From CAVQUE01 sp046290435 (GTDB taxonomy: Bacteria > Actinomycetota > Acidimicrobiia > Acidimicrobiales > UBA8592), in assembly GCA_046290435.1 (NCBI GenBank), contig JBKAGO010000036.1, forward strand, positions 112,425 to 176,424: 64,000 bases of DNA, written 5' to 3'. Below the pieces are notes generated by a model that was given only the letters and a program-made list of their open reading frames with translations, ran no database searches and was not told where the DNA came from. The position numbers and the translations under genes were made by a program. Of this stretch, positions 44,403 to 53,433 are shown piece by piece (position 1 is the first letter of the stretch; each line of letters opens with the position of its first letter).

Positions 44403-45569
44403 TTGACCAGCGCCACACGAACCCACCACGATCGCACCCTCCCGACCGGATTCGCCCTGGTCGCCGCGGGTCGATTCGTCAGCAACGTCGGGGTCCGCAG
44501 CGTGTACCCGTTCCTGCCGACCATCGCCGACGGGTTGGGGGTCTCGCTCACCGCGCTGGGTGCGGCGCTGGCGCTGCGCGAGCTCGTCGGCATCACCACG
44601 CCGCTCTACGGCGGGCTCATCGACCGGTCGCATCTCGGCACCACGATGGCGTTCGGTCTGGCCCTCGTCGCCATTGCCGCCACCGGAGCGGCGGCGAGCT
44701 CCGGCGTGGTGCAGTTCACCATCGCGCTGGGTGTCATGTCGGTCGGCAAGAACGTCTTCGACGTCGCGGCGACGGCCTGGATCGCCCGGGGCGTGCCGTT
44801 CGTGGTGCGCGGCCGCGCCATCGGCATCATCGAGCTCACCTGGGCCGGTTCGTTCCTGATCGCGATGCCCATCCTGGCTCTCGTCATCCGGGCAGGAACG
44901 TGGCGTTCGGCGATGCTGTTGATCGCCCTCGCCGTGCTGCCCATCGCCGCAGCGACCCGGCGGGTGATCGTCGATGTCGCGGCCGACGTTCCGATGACGA
45001 CGCCCGGTGCGGCAGCCCGGTTCGCCCTGCTGGCCGCTCCGGTCGGGGCGATGGCTGCGATCGGGATCGGCCATCAGGCGGTCCTGGTGAGCTTCGCCTC
45101 GTGGCTCGAGGACACCCACGGCTTCACCGTGGCGTCGCTCGGCCTGACGGCGTTCCTGCTGGGCACCGCCGAACTCGGCGGCACGCTGGGCTCGATCCGC
45201 TTCAGCGACCGCCTCGGCAAGCGCACCTGTGTGCTCATCGGGGGCGTCGCCATGCTCCCTGCGCTCGCGATCCTGCCCGCCGGCGGCAGTTCGGCGGTGC
45301 TGGCGATGGCCTTGCTGTGCATCGTGTTCGCGCTGTTCGAATTCACGTTCGTGTCGTTCCTGCCGCTGTTCTCCGAACTCGACCCCGGGGCCCGGGCGAC
45401 GGTCATGGCCTGGGCGTTCGGGGCCTTCGGCGCCGGCCACGCCATCGGCGCCACCATCGGTGCCGGCCTCTACGAACAGGCCGGCATCGTGGGCACGGTC
45501 TCGCTGGCGGGTGCCGCGTTCGCCGTGGCGATGGCCATCGTGTTCACCAGGCTGGCGGAGCCGACGTGA
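44403..45569 (+). CDS. MFS transporter
   Basis: 388 residues from TTG 44403, which has GAGAAGG 7 bases upstream. An ATG at 44307 is in frame but would lie inside the leader peptide and promoter region of ilvB. About 12 helices; loop motif GGLIDRSHLGTTMAFG and inner SVGKNVFDVAATAWIARG. Substrate unknown. Its stop overlaps the start of the nucleotidyltransferase gene, so they are coupled. Confidence 0.82.
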   Translation: MTSATRTHHDRTLPTGFALVAAGRFVSNVGVRSVYPFLPTIADGLGVSLTALGAALALRELVGITTPLYGGLIDRSHLGTTMAFGLALVAIAATGAAASSGVVQFTIALGVMSVGKNVFDVAATAWIARGVPFVVRGRAIGIIELTWAGSFLIAMPILALVIRAGTWRSAMLLIALAVLPIAAATRRVIVDVAADVPMTTPGAAARFALLAAPVGAMAAIGIGHQAVLVSFASWLEDTHGFTVASLGLTAFLLGTAELGGTLGSIRFSDRLGKRTCVLIGGVAMLPALAILPAGGSSAVLAMALLCIVFALFEFTFVSFLPLFSELDPGARATVMAWAFGAFGAGHAIGATIGAGLYEQAGIVGTVSLAGAAFAVAMAIVFTRLAEPT

Positions 45570-46132
45570 TGCGTGCGGTGTACCCGGGCACGTTCGATCC
45601 GCCGACGGTGGCCCACCTGGCCATCGTCGAGGCCGTCCTGTCCGCCTATCGACCCACGGCCCTGGACCTCGTGTTGTCGCGCCGGCCCATCTTGAAGGAG
45701 CACGTCGAGCGACCTCGGCTCGATCACCGCATCGAGGTCGTGGCGGCATCGGTCGCGCACCTCGATGCCGTGTCGGTCGCCGTCACGGAGCAGCGCCTCA
45801 TCGCGGACATCGCCGCGGGCTACGACCTCGTCGTCATGGGTGCCGACAAGTGGCACCAGATCAACGACATCGTGTTCTACGACGACGACGCCCATCGCCG
45901 GCGGTGTCTGGATGCCCTGCCGACGGTGATCGTGGTGGGGCGCGGCGACGATCCTCTCCCCGAGGACGGGGCACGCCATCTGCACGTCGACATGCACACG
46001 GTGTCGTCCACCCGTGCCCGCCAGGGCGACCGGGCGGTCATGACCGACGCAGCGCGGGCCTTCGACGACGCCACCGGGGCCTGGAGCGACCCGGCCCGCT
46101 ACGACGTCTGGGTGGCGCGCATGCGACCGTGA
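45569..46132 (+). CDS. Nucleotidyltransferase (CoaD/NadD-like)
   Basis: 187 residues. HIGH-superfamily fold: GTFDPPTVAHLAIVEA at the N-terminus, with the (T/H)xxH site reading TVAH; GADKWHQINDIVFYDD in the middle; and the VSSTRARQG end motif for ATP phosphates. Members transfer a nucleotide to phosphopantetheine, NaMN or similar. It is neither a clean CoaD nor a clean NadD. Overlaps the MFS stop by one base (TGATG). Confidence 0.78.
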   Translation: MRAVYPGTFDPPTVAHLAIVEAVLSAYRPTALDLVLSRRPILKEHVERPRLDHRIEVVAASVAHLDAVSVAVTEQRLIADIAAGYDLVVMGADKWHQINDIVFYDDDAHRRRCLDALPTVIVVGRGDDPLPEDGARHLHVDMHTVSSTRARQGDRAVMTDAARAFDDATGAWSDPARYDVWVARMRP

Positions 46133-46168
46133 GTGGCGCCGCCCCGGCCACGACTATCGTGGTCGACC

Positions 46169-47143
46169 GTGCGTGTGCGGAGCTTTCTGGCGGGCGTGGT
46201 GGCGACCCTGGGTGTCGGCGCGGTCGCCGCAGTGGTTGGCGAGCGTCAGGTCATCCGTCGGCTCGAGCGCAGTCCCGTACCGGATGGCTGGGTGACTCCT
46301 CGCTTCCCCGACGGCGCCGAGGTCATGGTCCCCACCGATGACGGCGCCGAACTGATGGTCGCGCTCGCCGGCCCCGACGACGGTCCCCCGGTGATGCTGG
46401 TGCACGGGCTCACGTCCAACCATCACGACTGGGGCCCCGTCGCGCAACGCCTGGTCGCAGCCGGGCACCGGGTGATCGGCGTCAACCAGCGTGGCCACGG
46501 CGGATCGACCATCGGCAGCGATGGATTCGGCCCCGAACGCCAGGGCACCGACCTCGGCCAGGTGCTCGATGCACTGGACCTGCGCGGCGTCACCCTGGTG
46601 GGGCACTCGATGGGCGGCATCGCCGCACTGTCGCTGATGATCCTCGCTCCCGACAGCGGCGCCGCCCGCGTCCGGTCCCTGGTGCTGGTGGCGACGTTGG
46701 CGTCGACCACCGGTGTCGACCGGCGCAACGGCCTGAAGGTCGCCGGCCGCGACAACCGGGTCATCACCGAGCACCCCATCCACGGACGCGTCTTCGCCCG
46801 CGCCCTGTTCGGTGCCTCCCCGAGCGCGGCCATGGTCGACGATGCCCTGGCCTCGGCCGGGCGGTGTCCCGACGCCGCCCGCATCGGCGCATCGACCGGG
46901 CTGATCGGCTACGACGTGCGCTCCGGTCTGGGCGACATCACGATCCCCACCACGGTCGTGTGCGGCACCCGCGACCGGCTGACGCCGCTGTCGGAGAACA
47001 AACGCATCGCTGCTGCCATACCCGACGCCGAACTCGTCGTCGTTCCCGGCGCCGGCCACCTGCTCATCTGGGAAGAGCCCGACATCGTCGCGTCGGCGAT
47101 CTCCGATCGGGTCGCCGCCGGCACCGTCCTGGAGATCGACTGA
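46169..47143 (+). CDS. Alpha/beta hydrolase with N-terminal membrane segment
   Basis: 324 residues from GTG 46169 (GTG 46133 is possible). Uncleaved signal or anchor of about 20 residues (FLAGVVATLGVGAVAAVVG). Alpha/beta hydrolase marks: MLVHGLTSNHHDWGPVA, nucleophile Ser in LVGHSMGGIAALSL (about residue 151), Asp in CGTRDRLTPLSEN and His in VPGAGHLLIWEEP. Esterase, lipase or peroxidase-like; substrate unknown. Confidence 0.85.
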   Translation: MRVRSFLAGVVATLGVGAVAAVVGERQVIRRLERSPVPDGWVTPRFPDGAEVMVPTDDGAELMVALAGPDDGPPVMLVHGLTSNHHDWGPVAQRLVAAGHRVIGVNQRGHGGSTIGSDGFGPERQGTDLGQVLDALDLRGVTLVGHSMGGIAALSLMILAPDSGAARVRSLVLVATLASTTGVDRRNGLKVAGRDNRVITEHPIHGRVFARALFGASPSAAMVDDALASAGRCPDAARIGASTGLIGYDVRSGLGDITIPTTVVCGTRDRLTPLSENKRIAAAIPDAELVVVPGAGHLLIWEEPDIVASAISDRVAAGTVLEID

Positions 47144-47160
47144 GCGCTCTCGGCTCGCGG

Positions 47161-48480
47161 TTGCGCCCCACTCCGACCGACCGCGAGATCGCCCGGCTCG
47201 CCATTCCGGCTCTGGGTGCGCTCGTCGCCGAGCCCCTCTACGTCCTGGCCGACACCGCAGTGGTCGGCAACATCGGGACCGCCGAACTCGCCGGCGTGGC
47301 CCTCGCCGGGCAGGCGCTGTTGACGTTCCACGCCATGATGATCTTCCTGGCGTACGGGACGACTGCTGCGGTCGCCCGCTTGCTGGGAGCCGGCAGGGAG
47401 CGCGACGGTGCGCTCCAGGCGGTGCAGAGCCTGTGGATCGCCACCGCTGCAGGCGTCGCCGGGGCCGTCCTGCTGTGGGTGACCACCGATCCGATCATCG
47501 CGCTGTTGGGCGGGAGTGGAGAGGACTCCGAGACCATCGCAGGGTTTGCGAGCACCTACCTGCGCATCAGCGTGTTCGGGCTGCCGGCGATGCTCATCAT
47601 GTTGGCGTCCGTCGGCTACCTGCGGGGCCTCCAGGACACGGTGCGTCCGCTGATCGTGGCGGTGGCGACCGCCGTCGCCAACCTGGTGTTGGAGCTGGTG
47701 CTGGTGTTCGGCTTCGGGTACGGCGTCGGGGCGTCGGCACTGTCGACGGTGGTCGCGCAGTGGTCGGGGGCGTTGGTGATGCTCGCGTGGGTGGGTCGGG
47801 CCGTGCGCAGCCACGGCGTGTCGGTACGCCCACGGTGGGGGCTGATCGCCCGCCAGGCCGTCGTGGCCGGCGACCTGTTCCTGCGCACCGCGGCGCTGCG
47901 GGGCTCGTTCACCGTCGCGGTGGCGGCTGCGGCGCGGATCGGCACGGTGGATCTCGCCGCGCACGAGATCGTGTTCCAGCTGTGGTTCACCGTGGCGCTG
48001 GCCCTCGACGCCGTGGCCATCGCCGGCCAGGCGTTGATGGGTCGCTTCCTCGGCGCCGGCGACGTGGTGGGTGCACGCCGCGTGGGCAATCGGATGCTCG
48101 GCTGGGGCCTCGTCACGGGCATGGCGTTCACGCTGCTGTTGCTGGCGCTGCGACCGGTGCTGCCCGACGTCTTCAGCAACGACCCCGAGGTCATCGCCCT
48201 CGCCGGCTTCTTGATGATCCACCTCGCGCTGATGCAGCCGATCAACGGGCTGGTGTTCACCCTCGACGGCATCCTCATCGGTGCCGGCGACATGCGGTTC
48301 CTGGCCTGGGCGATGGTGGGCGCCGCGGCACTGTTCGTCCCGCTGGCGCTGGCCGTCCCCGCCCTCGACGCGGGGATCGGCTGGCTGTGGGGTGCCATCT
48401 GGCTGTTGATGATCGCCCGCGCCGTCGCGCTGTGGTTGCGCTACCGCAGCGACACGTGGCTGGTCACCGGCGTCAGGTGA
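47161..48480 (+). CDS. MATE family efflux transporter (DinF-like)
   Basis: 439 residues, 12 membrane helices: EPLYVLADTAVVGNIGTAEL, SVGYLRGLQDTVRPLIVA and DGILIGAGDMRFLAWAM are typical of DinF/NorM-like MATE proteins, which export drugs or metabolites with Na+ or H+. The start is uncertain (TTG 47161 chosen; CTG 47140 overlaps the hydrolase stop). It probably belongs to the same transcript as the upstream hydrolase. Confidence 0.85.
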   Translation: MRPTPTDREIARLAIPALGALVAEPLYVLADTAVVGNIGTAELAGVALAGQALLTFHAMMIFLAYGTTAAVARLLGAGRERDGALQAVQSLWIATAAGVAGAVLLWVTTDPIIALLGGSGEDSETIAGFASTYLRISVFGLPAMLIMLASVGYLRGLQDTVRPLIVAVATAVANLVLELVLVFGFGYGVGASALSTVVAQWSGALVMLAWVGRAVRSHGVSVRPRWGLIARQAVVAGDLFLRTAALRGSFTVAVAAAARIGTVDLAAHEIVFQLWFTVALALDAVAIAGQALMGRFLGAGDVVGARRVGNRMLGWGLVTGMAFTLLLLALRPVLPDVFSNDPEVIALAGFLMIHLALMQPINGLVFTLDGILIGAGDMRFLAWAMVGAAALFVPLALAVPALDAGIGWLWGAIWLLMIARAVALWLRYRSDTWLVTGVR

Positions 48481-48513
48481 TCGGTGCCCCGTGGACGGGT
48501 AGCGTCGGCCTCG

Positions 48514-49785
48514 ATGACGACGGCGATCACCTCCGAGCCCGGCACCAGCGGAACAGGGCGTGTCTTCAGTGGCTGGTGGGTGGTCGCGTCGGTGTTCGTG
48601 CTGTTCTGCGCCAACGCCGGGTTCGCGTTCTACGGACTCGCCGTCTATCTCGATGCCATCACCGCCGAGGCGGGCTTCTCGACCGGGTCGGTGTCGTTGG
48701 CGACCTCGATGTTCTTCGTCATCGGCGCGCTGGTCGGGCGCCTGGCCGCGGGCTGGATCGAGCGGGGCGACGTCCGGGTGATCGTCGCTGTCGGCGCCGT
48801 CGTCGGCGCCGCGTCGCTCGCGATGCTCGGCCAGATCACCACACCTGCCGGCCTGTACGTCACCTACGGGTTCTTCGCCGTCGGCTATGCGCTCTGCGGG
48901 CTGGTACCGGGCACGACCCTGGTCACCCGCTGGTTCCATGTCCGCCGGTCGCTCGCGCTTTCTGTCGCCTCGACGGGCCTGTCGGTCGGCGGCCTCCTCG
49001 TCACGCCGCTGGCCAGCCGCCTCATCGACCGCCGGGGTCTCGAGGACGCTGCGCCGATGCTGGCGGTGGCGTTCCTGGTGCTCAACGGTCTGGCCCTGCT
49101 GGCCATGTGGCCCCGGCCGGAGCTGCGTGGCGAGGTCCCCGACGGTCACCGCTTCCACGCCGCGGCCGGCACCGTCAGCGCCGCCCCCAGCGGCACCTCC
49201 TACGACGACGCCGTGCGGAGCCGCCTGTTCTGGACCATCACCATCGGCTTCGGCTGCATCCTCGGCGCCCAGGTCGGCGGCATCGCGCACCTGGCGAAGC
49301 TCGGCACCGAACGCATCGATCGACCGACCGGGGCGCTCGCCGTGTCGGTGCTCGCGCTGTCGAGTGTGGTGGGGCGCCTGATCGGCGGCTGGGTCGCCAC
49401 CCGGGCGCCCCTGTCGGTCATGACCGTGACACTCGCGTTCTGGCAGGCGCTGACGCTCGCCTCGCTCGCATTCGCCGACGGTCGGGTCGCGCTGTTGGTG
49501 TCGGCGTCGCTGATGGGGGCATCGGTCGGGAACCTGCTGATGCTGCACGCCCTGACCGTGGCCGACACCTTCGGCGTCGTGGCCTATGCGCGCATCTTCG
49601 CCTACAGCCAGCTCCTCACCATCGGCGGCGTGGCGGTGGGGCCGTTCCTGTTGGGGGCACTGCACGACAGCGCCGACTATCAGGTGGCGTTCCTGGCGGG
49701 CGCCGCCCTGTCGGCCGCCGGCGCGACCGTCGCCGCATCGGGCTGGTTCGGCGCCGGCGCGCGCCAACGTGCCGCGGCTGCGTGA
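48514..49785 (+). CDS. MFS transporter (oxalate/formate antiporter-like)
   Basis: 423 residues from ATG 48514. N-terminal helix GWWVVASVFVLFCANAGFAFYG and YLDAITAEAGFSTGSVS resemble the OFA and monocarboxylate branch. The central loop is about 45 residues. Likely transports a small organic acid; substrate inferred. Followed by an acetyltransferase gene after 12 bases. Confidence 0.83.
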   Translation: MTTAITSEPGTSGTGRVFSGWWVVASVFVLFCANAGFAFYGLAVYLDAITAEAGFSTGSVSLATSMFFVIGALVGRLAAGWIERGDVRVIVAVGAVVGAASLAMLGQITTPAGLYVTYGFFAVGYALCGLVPGTTLVTRWFHVRRSLALSVASTGLSVGGLLVTPLASRLIDRRGLEDAAPMLAVAFLVLNGLALLAMWPRPELRGEVPDGHRFHAAAGTVSAAPSGTSYDDAVRSRLFWTITIGFGCILGAQVGGIAHLAKLGTERIDRPTGALAVSVLALSSVVGRLIGGWVATRAPLSVMTVTLAFWQALTLASLAFADGRVALLVSASLMGASVGNLLMLHALTVADTFGVVAYARIFAYSQLLTIGGVAVGPFLLGALHDSADYQVAFLAGAALSAAGATVAASGWFGAGARQRAAAA

Positions 49786-49797
49786 GACGCTGTCCCG

Positions 49798-50277
49798 ATG
49801 CCCGAATCACCGACGCCACCCGAGATCCTTGCGTTCACCGAAGCCGACCGGCGAGGCCTCGTCGACCTGTGGCAGCGGTGCGAACTGACCCGGCCGTGGA
49901 ACGACCCCGATCGCGACATCGATCGCAAGGTGGCCCACAGTGGCGGGCTGTTCGTCGCACTCGACGTCCCGACCGACGCGACGGCCGACGCGAGGGAGGT
50001 CATCGGCAGCGTGATGGCCGGCTACGACGGGCACCGGGGCTGGATCAACTACCTGGCCGTCGACCCCGCGTGGAGGGGATCGGGCCTCGGCAGGCGGCTG
50101 ATGGTCGTGGCCGAGGAGTACCTCCGAGCCATCGGCGCGCCGAAGATCAACCTGCAGATCCGCGCCGAGAACCGGGACGCAGTGGCCTTCTACCACGCCA
50201 TCGGTTTCGACACCGATGCCGTGGTGAGCATGGGCAAGCGCCTCGTCGACGACGAGGCGCCGCCCCAGGGCGGCTGA
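49798..50277 (+). CDS. GNAT family acetyltransferase (YpeA-like)
   Basis: 159 residues. GNAT fold: INYLAVDPAWRGSGLGRRLM (acetyl-CoA-binding Q/RxxGxG/A as RGSGLG, about residue 97), NLQIRAENRDAVAFYHAIGF near the end. Start ATG 49798, 12 bases after the MFS stop. Acetylates a small molecule or protein; target unknown. Confidence 0.88.
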   Translation: MPESPTPPEILAFTEADRRGLVDLWQRCELTRPWNDPDRDIDRKVAHSGGLFVALDVPTDATADAREVIGSVMAGYDGHRGWINYLAVDPAWRGSGLGRRLMVVAEEYLRAIGAPKINLQIRAENRDAVAFYHAIGFDTDAVVSMGKRLVDDEAPPQGG

Positions 50278-50327
50278 CGGGCATCGTTTCGGGCCGGGTC
50301 ACTCCTGGCCGGCGACCACCCCGCGTC

Positions 50328-51518
50328 TCAGGCGACCACACCGGCCTCGCGCAGCGCGGCGATCTCGTCGCCGAGGCCGAGCTCGCCCAGCACCTCGTCT
50401 GTGTGCTCGCCCAACGCCGGCGAACGACCGGTCAGCGTGGCCGGCGTGCCCGCGAACTGTGCGGGGTGGCGCGGCAGACGCGTCCGGCCGACGACGTGAT
50501 GGTCGGATTCGACGAACAGGCCCATGGCCACGGCATGGGCGTCGCGGGTGAGCTGGTCGGGGGTGAGGATCATGGCGAAGGGCACCCGCTGGGCCTCGAA
50601 GCGTTCGGTGGCCTGCTCCATCGTCAGGTTCGCGGCCTTCGCGTAGACCATGTCCATGATGGGCGTCAGGACGTCGCGGTTCTGGATGCGCTCGGCGACC
50701 GTGGCGATGCGGGGGTCGTCCCAGCCGTCGACCTCGAGCGCCTTGCACATGCCGGCGAAGTCGTGGTCGGAGGTGGGCGTGACGATGCCCCAGCCGTCGA
50801 GGAACCGCATCGGCTGGAAGCCCGCGACGAAGCTCGAGTTCTGGCTGCCGTCGGATTCGAGGAGCACCTCGTTGGCGGCGGCGTCGGCCCACAGGAACGA
50901 CACGACGGCATCGGTCATCGACAGCTCGACGTGCTGGCCGCCGCGTCCCTGGGAGCGGGCGAACAGCGCCGCGGTGATTGCCTGGGTGGCGAAGAGCGCC
51001 GTGACCTTGTCGGCGGCGGTCTGGTGCAGGAAGGCGGGCGTGCCGTGGTCGTGGTCGGCCTGGTTGGCGGCGAAGCCGGCATAGGCCTGGATGACGGTGT
51101 CGTAGGCGCTGCGGTCGCGGTAGGGGCCCTCGGTCCCGAAGCCCGACAGCGATGCGTAGACGACGTCGGGGTTGACGGCGGCGATGTCGTCGTAGCCGAG
51201 CCCGAGGCGGTCCATGACCCCGGGGCGGAAGTTCTGGATGACGACGTCGGCCTCGGCGGCGAGGCGGCGCACGATGTCGGCGCCGGCGGGCTGTTGCATG
51301 TCGACGGCGACGGAGCGCTTGCCCCGGTTGCACACCAGGTACAGCGAGCTCATCCCGTTGACGGCGACACCGACGTAGCGGGCGATGTCGCCGATACCGG
51401 GTCGCTCGACCTTGATGACCTCGGCGCCCTGGTCGGCCAGCAGCGCAGCGGCGTAGGGGCCCGTGAGGGCGATCGATATGTCGAGCACACGAATGCCCGC
51501 CATCGGTCCGTCGGTCAT
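50328..51518 (-). CDS. Family III CoA-transferase (CaiB/BaiF)
   Basis: 396 residues. Transfers CoA between carboxylic acids. N-terminal AGIRVLDISIALTGPYAAA, GAEVIKVERPG, the catalytic Asp in SAYDTVIQAYAG (about residue 148) and QNFRPGVMDRLGLGYDD. Good length for the family. It converges on the acetyltransferase gene. The acid substrate is not evident; a role in acyl-CoA catabolism fits the other CoA genes. Confidence 0.92.
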   Translation of the reverse strand: MTDGPMAGIRVLDISIALTGPYAAALLADQGAEVIKVERPGIGDIARYVGVAVNGMSSLYLVCNRGKRSVAVDMQQPAGADIVRRLAAEADVVIQNFRPGVMDRLGLGYDDIAAVNPDVVYASLSGFGTEGPYRDRSAYDTVIQAYAGFAANQADHDHGTPAFLHQTAADKVTALFATQAITAALFARSQGRGGQHVELSMTDAVVSFLWADAAANEVLLESDGSQNSSFVAGFQPMRFLDGWGIVTPTSDHDFAGMCKALEVDGWDDPRIATVAERIQNRDVLTPIMDMVYAKAANLTMEQATERFEAQRVPFAMILTPDQLTRDAHAVAMGLFVESDHHVVGRTRLPRHPAQFAGTPATLTGRSPALGEHTDEVLGELGLGDEIAALREAGVVA

Positions 51519-51560
51519 CTTGCCTCCCTGTTCTGGTCGGCGGCGAGATTACTGCATCGC

Positions 51561-51611
51561 CGAAATCTGGGACTTTGCGCGCACGTGCTGCGCGCAAAGT
51601 CCCAGATTTCG
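51561..51611. repeat. Palindromic repeat family B, copy 2 (perfect 23-base arms)
   Basis: Arms 51561-51583 and 51589-51611 are exact inverted repeats around CGTGC; the core reads AAATCTGGGACTTTGCGCGC. It lies between the CoA-transferase start and the phosphopantetheinyl transferase stop. A diverged copy is at 42339. Confidence 0.9.
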
Positions 51612-51650
51612 CAGGAACAGGGGGCCGGGGTCAGGGTCAGGGAGGGGCGA

Positions 51651-52349
51651 TCACGGGGCGGGGTGTTCGACGGTGGTGATGATGACGCCGTCGACGCTGG
51701 CGTAGCGGCCCTCGAACACCTGGAGGCGCCGACCGTGCACCTCGGGGGCGTCGACCAGCACGTGGGCCGCGAATCGCCGGCCCTGCGGGTCGAGCTCGAG
51801 GCGGGCGTCGAGGAACCCCAGCCACTCCCCCGTCAGCGGGAACCACGCCTTGTACACGGCCTCCTTGGCGCTGAAGATCAGCCGGTCGACGGCCGTCACG
51901 CCGACGTCGTCGAGCCCCAGCAGGCGCTGCTCGTCGGGCCGGACGATGCGTCGTTCGACACCGTCGGGCAGGCGCTCGTCGGCCTCGGCGTCGATGCCGA
52001 TCGACGCCACCTCGTCGGCTCGGGCGACCGCTGCGGCGACGTAGCCCTCGGTGTGGGTGATCGCCCCCACCACACCCGCCGGCCACAGGGGCTGGCGCCG
52101 CTCCCCCACCAGGATCGGCGCCGGTTCGAGCCCCAGGCCCTCGACCGCCAGGCGCGCGCAGCGCCGGCCCAGAACGAAGTCCCGGAACCGGCCCGGGGCC
52201 ACCGAGGCCACCAGCGCACGCTCCTCGTCGAACAGCAACGAGTCGTCGACGAGCGCCGGGTCGCCACTGCGGGACTCCGACGGCCGGTTGTCGACCCCGA
52301 CGACCGCGGGGCCGACCAGATCGGCGACACCGGTCGGGGGGATGCTCAT
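51651..52349 (-). CDS. 4'-phosphopantetheinyl transferase (Sfp/EntD-like)
   Basis: 232 residues. Moves phosphopantetheine from CoA to carrier proteins. Signature residues: IGIDAEADERLP (metal Asp and Glu) and FSAKEAVYKAWFPLTG. Sfp/EntD type rather than AcpS. ATG 52349. No polyketide or peptide synthase gene is in this window, so its partners lie elsewhere. Confidence 0.9.
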   Translation of the reverse strand: MSIPPTGVADLVGPAVVGVDNRPSESRSGDPALVDDSLLFDEERALVASVAPGRFRDFVLGRRCARLAVEGLGLEPAPILVGERRQPLWPAGVVGAITHTEGYVAAAVARADEVASIGIDAEADERLPDGVERRIVRPDEQRLLGLDDVGVTAVDRLIFSAKEAVYKAWFPLTGEWLGFLDARLELDPQGRRFAAHVLVDAPEVHGRRLQVFEGRYASVDGVIITTVEHPAP

Positions 52350-52404
52350 CGCCTCACCGTGGCACAACGCCGACGGGTCGGCCACGCGTGGTTCGGCCTG
52401 GCAC

Positions 52405-52458
52405 CGGTCGCCGGTGATCCGGTCGGCGACACGGTCGCCGGTGATCCGGTCGGCGTCA
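52405..52458. repeat. 27-base tandem duplication
   Basis: CGGTCGCCGGTGATCCGGTC plus seven bases, twice in a row (52405-52431, 52432-52458; one difference). The second copy reaches the stop codon of the lipoprotein gene. Confidence 0.8.
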
Positions 52459-53433
52459 CTGCTCGCAGATGCCGGGGTCGAGCTCGTCGACCAGGCCCGT
52501 CCAGGCCTCGTTGCCGACCTTGGTGACCGAGGCCTCGAGCGCGACCAACTCGTCGGGGCCGAGGCGGAACGACAGCATCTGCAAGATGATGCCTTCCTCG
52601 GGCATCCAGCTGAGCGTCCACGGGCCGTCGCCGTCGACGCCGATGTCGGCAACGACGCCGACCCCACCGTCGACGTCGACCCGGCGGCTCTCCGCAGCAC
52701 GGAAGCGACCCGCCTCCAGCGAGGCCATGTCGCCCGAGACACCGAGCAGGGTCAGCTGGTCGGCGAGGTCCCCGTCGGCTTCACGGAACTGGTAGTCGAC
52801 GCTGAAGAGGAACTGGGGGCGGCCCACCAGCAGGTAGAGGTCGCCGAGATCGAGCGGCTCGACGGGCAGGATCTCGGGGTCGATGGTGGCGACGGTGCCG
52901 TCGACGTCGACTCCCTCGGCAATGTCGACGAGGTCGGCGTCGTCGTCGTTGCGAACGGCGAGCTGCACGGTCGGGCCCTCGGGGAGCGTCCAGGTGAGCA
53001 ATTGCCCGGCCTCGGCCGGCAGGGTGGCGAGCTGGAAGCCGTCCATCGCGCCGAGGCGGGCGTCGAGGCCGTCGACGGTGACCGCGGTGGTGTCGCCCAG
53101 CGGGAGCTGATCCAGGGGCTGCGCATCGAAGACCGCCACGCCGTAGAGCGGTCCGGCATAGGGATCGTCGGCCTCGGCGTCGGCGAAGACACGCAGGCTC
53201 GCGGACTCGTCCGAGCGCACGCTGAGCGCACTCGGCACCGTCACGGCACAGAGCTCGTAGCCCTCGGGCGGTAGCCCGATGGTGTAGCCGAAGGTCGACT
53301 CCGGGGTCTCGGTGCGCGCTGCGAGGTCGTCGGCCGGCGAGGTCAACCCACCCGAGGAGCACCCCGCGAGCACGAGCAGCGCAAGCGCCAGCAGCAGCAC
53401 CAGGTCCGCCACCGACGGGTGGTTCTCAGGCAT
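52456..53433 (-). CDS. Hypothetical lipoprotein downstream of gatB
   Basis: 325 residues. Signal peptide with lipobox VLAGC (Cys about residue 25), then an acidic, Asp-rich domain with repeated beta-strand pattern and two widely spaced cysteines (YELCAVTV, DPGICEQ at the very end). Start ATG 53433 overlaps the end of gatB by 8 bases, so it is part of that transcript. Unrecognised; probably attached to the outer face of the membrane. Confidence 0.75.
   Translation of the reverse strand: MPENHPSVADLVLLLALALLVLAGCSSGGLTSPADDLAARTETPESTFGYTIGLPPEGYELCAVTVPSALSVRSDESASLRVFADAEADDPYAGPLYGVAVFDAQPLDQLPLGDTTAVTVDGLDARLGAMDGFQLATLPAEAGQLLTWTLPEGPTVQLAVRNDDDADLVDIAEGVDVDGTVATIDPEILPVEPLDLGDLYLLVGRPQFLFSVDYQFREADGDLADQLTLLGVSGDMASLEAGRFRAAESRRVDVDGGVGVVADIGVDGDGPWTLSWMPEEGIILQMLSFRLGPDELVALEASVTKVGNEAWTGLVDELDPGICEQ

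Noticed and set aside
47433..52526. 1697-residue plus-strand frame across the MATE, MFS, CoA-transferase and transferase genes
   Set aside because: GC-driven open frame; composition is Arg/Gly/Asp-rich, and it runs through genes of both strands that have clear family motifs.
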